In this document: piece after piece, positions 5,167-7,877 of the stretch
Numbering within the stretch: the stretch's first letter is position 1
How the letters are laid out: each line of letters opens with the position of its first letter
NCBI GenBank assembly: GCA_027364495.1
Contig: DAHXPE010000300.1
Coordinates: 1 to 7,877 of the forward strand
From: Candidatus Heimdallarchaeota archaeon
Lineage (GTDB): Archaea > Asgardarchaeota > Heimdallarchaeia > Hodarchaeales > LC-3
Reading direction: 5' to 3'
Length of the DNA: 7,877 nt
Notes under the pieces: model-generated
The model's database searches: none
Seen by the model: only the letters and a program-made list of their open reading frames with translations
What the model was told of the DNA's origin: nothing
Translations under genes and position numbers: made by a program

Positions 5167-7539
5167 ATGGAACAAATTAAATTCGTTCTTAAAAATAGTA
5201 ACGATACATCTTTAATCGTCAATTTACTTAAAGAATTAAAATATGATATCTTAAATAGCATAGCTTCAGAAAAAAATTTAGAAACCATCGCACTTTACAT
5301 AATTCAAGTAGAAATAATTAATTTAATACAAAAATATAATATTTTTAAATTAGGAGAGGTATTCACTCATCTATTTACTCCAAAAGACAGTCATTCTTAT
5401 TTACAATCATTTATAAATGTCATTAATTTAATAAAAAGTAAAAACAATGGTAAAAAATTAATAATTATTTCAGATCTAAATGTAAATTTTGATTTTGAGA
5501 CATTCATACACATTTTGACTAATTTCTTTGAAAAATGTTCTAAGAAATCTCTCGAAATTGATAACTTTGCAATTGGATTGACGTATGAATATTTTATGTA
5601 TAGTAAAAGAAAAGCTAAAACTGGCTCATTTTACACACCACTGAATTTGGTCAAAGCAATTTGTAAAAAAACAATTAATATGCATCTCTATTATTCCTTG
5701 GATGAAGACACATTTTTACATAATTATTCAGATAGAGTTTCGCTTGAAAAACTCAAATTACTAGTTGATCGAAACGATGTTAACAAATTACACTCTCTTA
5801 TTAAATCAATGACTATTTTGGATCCTTCAATGGGTGTCGGAAATTTTTTAGTTGAGTCTTATGATTACCTTATTTTTTTGTATAAGTTTTTTGAAGTTGA
5901 AGGTAATAATGATCTGTTATGGATTCTCAAAAATCAATTATTTGGTATAGACATTAATGAAATCTCTATAAAAATAGCATCTATAAGATTACTGTTTCTT
6001 TTGAACGAACATAATTTGGATATTGAAAAGATACCAGAAGAGGACTATTCACCAAATCTGATAGCAAAAAATTCATTAACTGAATTACCACCAATGAGTT
6101 ACACCATACCATTTTATGAAAAAGTCATCAACAATAAATTTTCAATAGTACTAAGCAATCCTCCATATAGTGCTAAATTAGACGATAAATTTAAGAAAGA
6201 AGCTAAAAAGAAATTTTTAACAGTTCATGGTATTGAAATATGGGATAAATATCTTCGGAAGAAAAAATTGTCAAAAGGAAATCCTAATTCAGCCGTTCTC
6301 TTTACAGAAATTTGTGGTAATTTGCTTCCAGAATTAGGATTTTGTGCTATTATTTTACCCAAATCTTTTCTTTATATAGAAGCATGGGAAAGTTTGAGAG
6401 TTTATTTGAGTGAAATGGATCTTAATGTCGTATCAATAATTGATTTACAAAAAGGATTTGAAGGGGTACTCTTAGAACAAATTATTTGCATTTTCAATAA
6501 AAGACAATTGATTAACAGGAAAGAATTAAGAAGAAATTCATTAGATGTAGTAATAGAGGAGTTTAATAATAAGAATTCTTTCAATTTAACAACAAAAGGA
6601 ATTTATTTTAATTTCAATAAGATTATAATCAATACTAATGACCAATTTAGAAGGATTTTTTCTGAAATAAAACCCTGGACTAATTTTCAATTACTAAGCC
6701 ATAGAGGTCTAGTAGTAAGTAAATATCTTGAAAAAAAGAAGACGAATGAAAATACGGTTATAATACGTGGAAGAGATATTCAGCCACTATACATAAGAAG
6801 TTTAAGTTACTGTCCTACTGATAAAATAATCGATAAGCCATATTTTCAATATGGAACATTAATGATTCAGAGAATAATAGCACATGTAAACAAACCACAA
6901 CCACATATTATTTTAACAGTTGCATTAAACCCAGGTATTCCAACAGTGGATACCATTGTGAATATATATACTAAAGACAAAGGACAACAATTCTCTAAAG
7001 CGTTAGCAATATATTTGCATTCAGAATTTATCAATTGGTATGCATATCATTTCATATATTGTGATGCTATAAGATCCATGGATATTTTTGGTTATTATTT
7101 AAATCAAGTACCGATAAAAGATTTAGAAAAATACCAAGAAATTCTTGTTCCTTATTTTGAAATAGTAACTTTTTTGAAAACATTACAAAAATATACTAAT
7201 AAAGAAATCTATCAACTAAATTCTAAAATAACTTTCTTTGAACGGTTAAGTAACGCAATTATTTATTATATTTACATTGGTAGTCTAAATACTTCAGACA
7301 CGGAAACCAAGGATTATTTTGTATCAATAAATACTCACAAATTAAAAATTACATTTACTTTTGATTTTGACAAATGGTATAGATATGAACAATTTCTTCC
7401 AGTAGAGAATTGGAAAATTAATACAATTGACTTACTAAAGAAATTGGAAATAATTCAGAATAATATCATTTTAAAAGAATCAATTACCTATATAGAAGAC
7501 CATCCATTAGTACAATTAATAATGAAAGAATTTAGATAG
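5167..7539 (+). CDS. N6-adenine DNA methyltransferase, Eco57I/TaqI type, no visible nuclease
   Basis: 790 residues. It transfers a methyl group from S-adenosylmethionine to adenine in a specific DNA site. Motif X is GSFYTP (153-158); motif I, the AdoMet-binding loop, is DPSMGVGNFL (219-228); the acidic motif after strand 2 is GIDINEISIKIASIRL (260-275); the catalytic motif IV is NPPY (331-334); and LPKSFL (398-403) marks a later core strand. The C-terminal half fits a TaqI-like specificity domain: IRGRDIQPLY (533-542), YGTLMIQRI, LNPGIPTVDTIVNIY, and HSEFINWYAYHF followed by NQVPI. Residues 1-150 are helical with no convincing PD-(D/E)xK nuclease site, so it looks like a solitary methyltransferase, the modification subunit of a split system, or a relative of the shorter PglX-like enzymes. 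An in-frame TAA directly before the ATG excludes a longer start; the SD is poor. The protein is richer in Ile, Asn, Lys and Phe than its neighbours, suggesting horizontal transfer. Confidence 0.9.
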   Translation: MEQIKFVLKNSNDTSLIVNLLKELKYDILNSIASEKNLETIALYIIQVEIINLIQKYNIFKLGEVFTHLFTPKDSHSYLQSFINVINLIKSKNNGKKLIIISDLNVNFDFETFIHILTNFFEKCSKKSLEIDNFAIGLTYEYFMYSKRKAKTGSFYTPLNLVKAICKKTINMHLYYSLDEDTFLHNYSDRVSLEKLKLLVDRNDVNKLHSLIKSMTILDPSMGVGNFLVESYDYLIFLYKFFEVEGNNDLLWILKNQLFGIDINEISIKIASIRLLFLLNEHNLDIEKIPEEDYSPNLIAKNSLTELPPMSYTIPFYEKVINNKFSIVLSNPPYSAKLDDKFKKEAKKKFLTVHGIEIWDKYLRKKKLSKGNPNSAVLFTEICGNLLPELGFCAIILPKSFLYIEAWESLRVYLSEMDLNVVSIIDLQKGFEGVLLEQIICIFNKRQLINRKELRRNSLDVVIEEFNNKNSFNLTTKGIYFNFNKIIINTNDQFRRIFSEIKPWTNFQLLSHRGLVVSKYLEKKKTNENTVIIRGRDIQPLYIRSLSYCPTDKIIDKPYFQYGTLMIQRIIAHVNKPQPHIILTVALNPGIPTVDTIVNIYTKDKGQQFSKALAIYLHSEFINWYAYHFIYCDAIRSMDIFGYYLNQVPIKDLEKYQEILVPYFEIVTFLKTLQKYTNKEIYQLNSKITFFERLSNAIIYYIYIGSLNTSDTETKDYFVSINTHKLKITFTFDFDKWYRYEQFLPVENWKINTIDLLKKLEIIQNNIILKESITYIEDHPLVQLIMKEFR

Positions 7540-7877
7540 TTGTACAAGAGTTACAGAAACGCCACTGTAAATAAGGGAAATAAACCAAAAAAATAAACGT
7601 GTTTATAAAGAAACTGTTGATATTTATTCTATTTAATATTTCTGTAACCAAAATAACTTCTAAAATAAAAATGATTGCAAAAAGACTCAATTTTAAGATG
7701 AATAATAATAGAAAGGGAGTTAAAAAAGAAAAAACTGCATCATTTTCAAAATTTAAACTACTTCGTAATTCAATTGTTTGTTCTTCCTTTGATCTTCTTC
7801 ATAAACACTATTCATAAGAAAATCACATTAAAGAAAGGAAACAAGATTAATCCAATAAAGAAATTGACTATAAAACT
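7540..7877. other. Right-hand flank without a confident gene; possible membrane-protein remnants on the minus strand
   Basis: About 340 bases after the methyltransferase. A 6-bp inverted repeat (TTACAG at 7551-7556, CTGTAA at 7565-7570, 8-base loop) starts 12 bases after the stop codon, without a T-run. A plus-strand frame from a GTG at 7599 to 7817 (72 residues, Lys-rich) has no SD and resembles nothing. On the minus strand, the frame open from 7798 to a TAA at 7532-7534 contains two strongly hydrophobic stretches separated by EILNRININ and preceded by a charged segment. In another minus frame at the window edge a third hydrophobic stretch (FFIGLILFPFFNVIFL) ends at a TGA at 7814-7812. These could be pieces of a frameshifted membrane protein, but T-rich DNA yields such patterns by chance. 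Confidence 0.4.

Noticed and set aside
5061..5288. 75-codon minus-strand frame at the start of the methyltransferase
   Set aside because: It overlaps the methyltransferase coding start on the opposite strand and has a Phe/Ile/Leu-rich random-looking translation.
7599..7817. 72-residue plus-strand protein starting at GTG
   Set aside because: No Shine-Dalgarno site, a Lys/Asn/Ile-rich composition expected from AT-rich DNA, no family pattern, and a competing and more protein-like minus-strand frame over the same bases.

Overview
The window is AT-rich and gene-sparse and looks archaeal, most likely from an Asgard (Lokiarchaeia-like) genome. The grounds are a TrmB-type winged-helix plus PLD-like effector domain architecture, which is typical of archaea; a decayed leucine-rich-repeat gene; TATA-like boxes about 60 bp ahead of genes; and mixed use of Shine-Dalgarno and SD-poor starts. 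The phylum call is inference from gene style only. No rRNA, tRNA or other marker gene is present.

Layout from left to right. Positions 1-189 (minus) hold the N-terminus of a calcineurin-like metallophosphoesterase cut by the window edge. Positions 190-697 are an AT-rich spacer with a 19-bp direct repeat (two copies, 51 bp apart) and one possible 41-residue ORF. Positions 698-3913 (minus) encode the main protein of the window. It has 1071 residues: a TrmB-like winged helix at the N-terminus, about 800 residues of predicted coiled coil or long helical bundle, and a TrmB-type C-terminal PLD-like sensor domain. Positions 4096-4353 (plus) hold a leucine-rich-repeat remnant with two in-frame stops, converging on the next gene. 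Positions 4343-4906 (minus) encode a RibD-C/dihydrofolate-reductase-family oxidoreductase, for which a GTG start with a good SD is better than the longer TTG start. Positions 5167-7539 (plus) encode a 790-residue Eco57I/TaqI-type N6-adenine DNA methyltransferase with no visible nuclease domain. The right end (7540-7877) has no confident gene, but a minus-strand reading frame looks like remnants of a membrane protein.

The genes do not form an operon. The large regulator-like gene stands alone, the reductase and methyltransferase are divergent across about 260 bp, and pseudogene remnants lie beside two of the genes. This is typical of an accessory region with gain and decay. The most unusual element is the very long helical insertion between the two halves of a TrmB-like regulator. 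The methyltransferase is the likeliest recent arrival and could belong to a restriction or other defence locus continuing to the right of the window.
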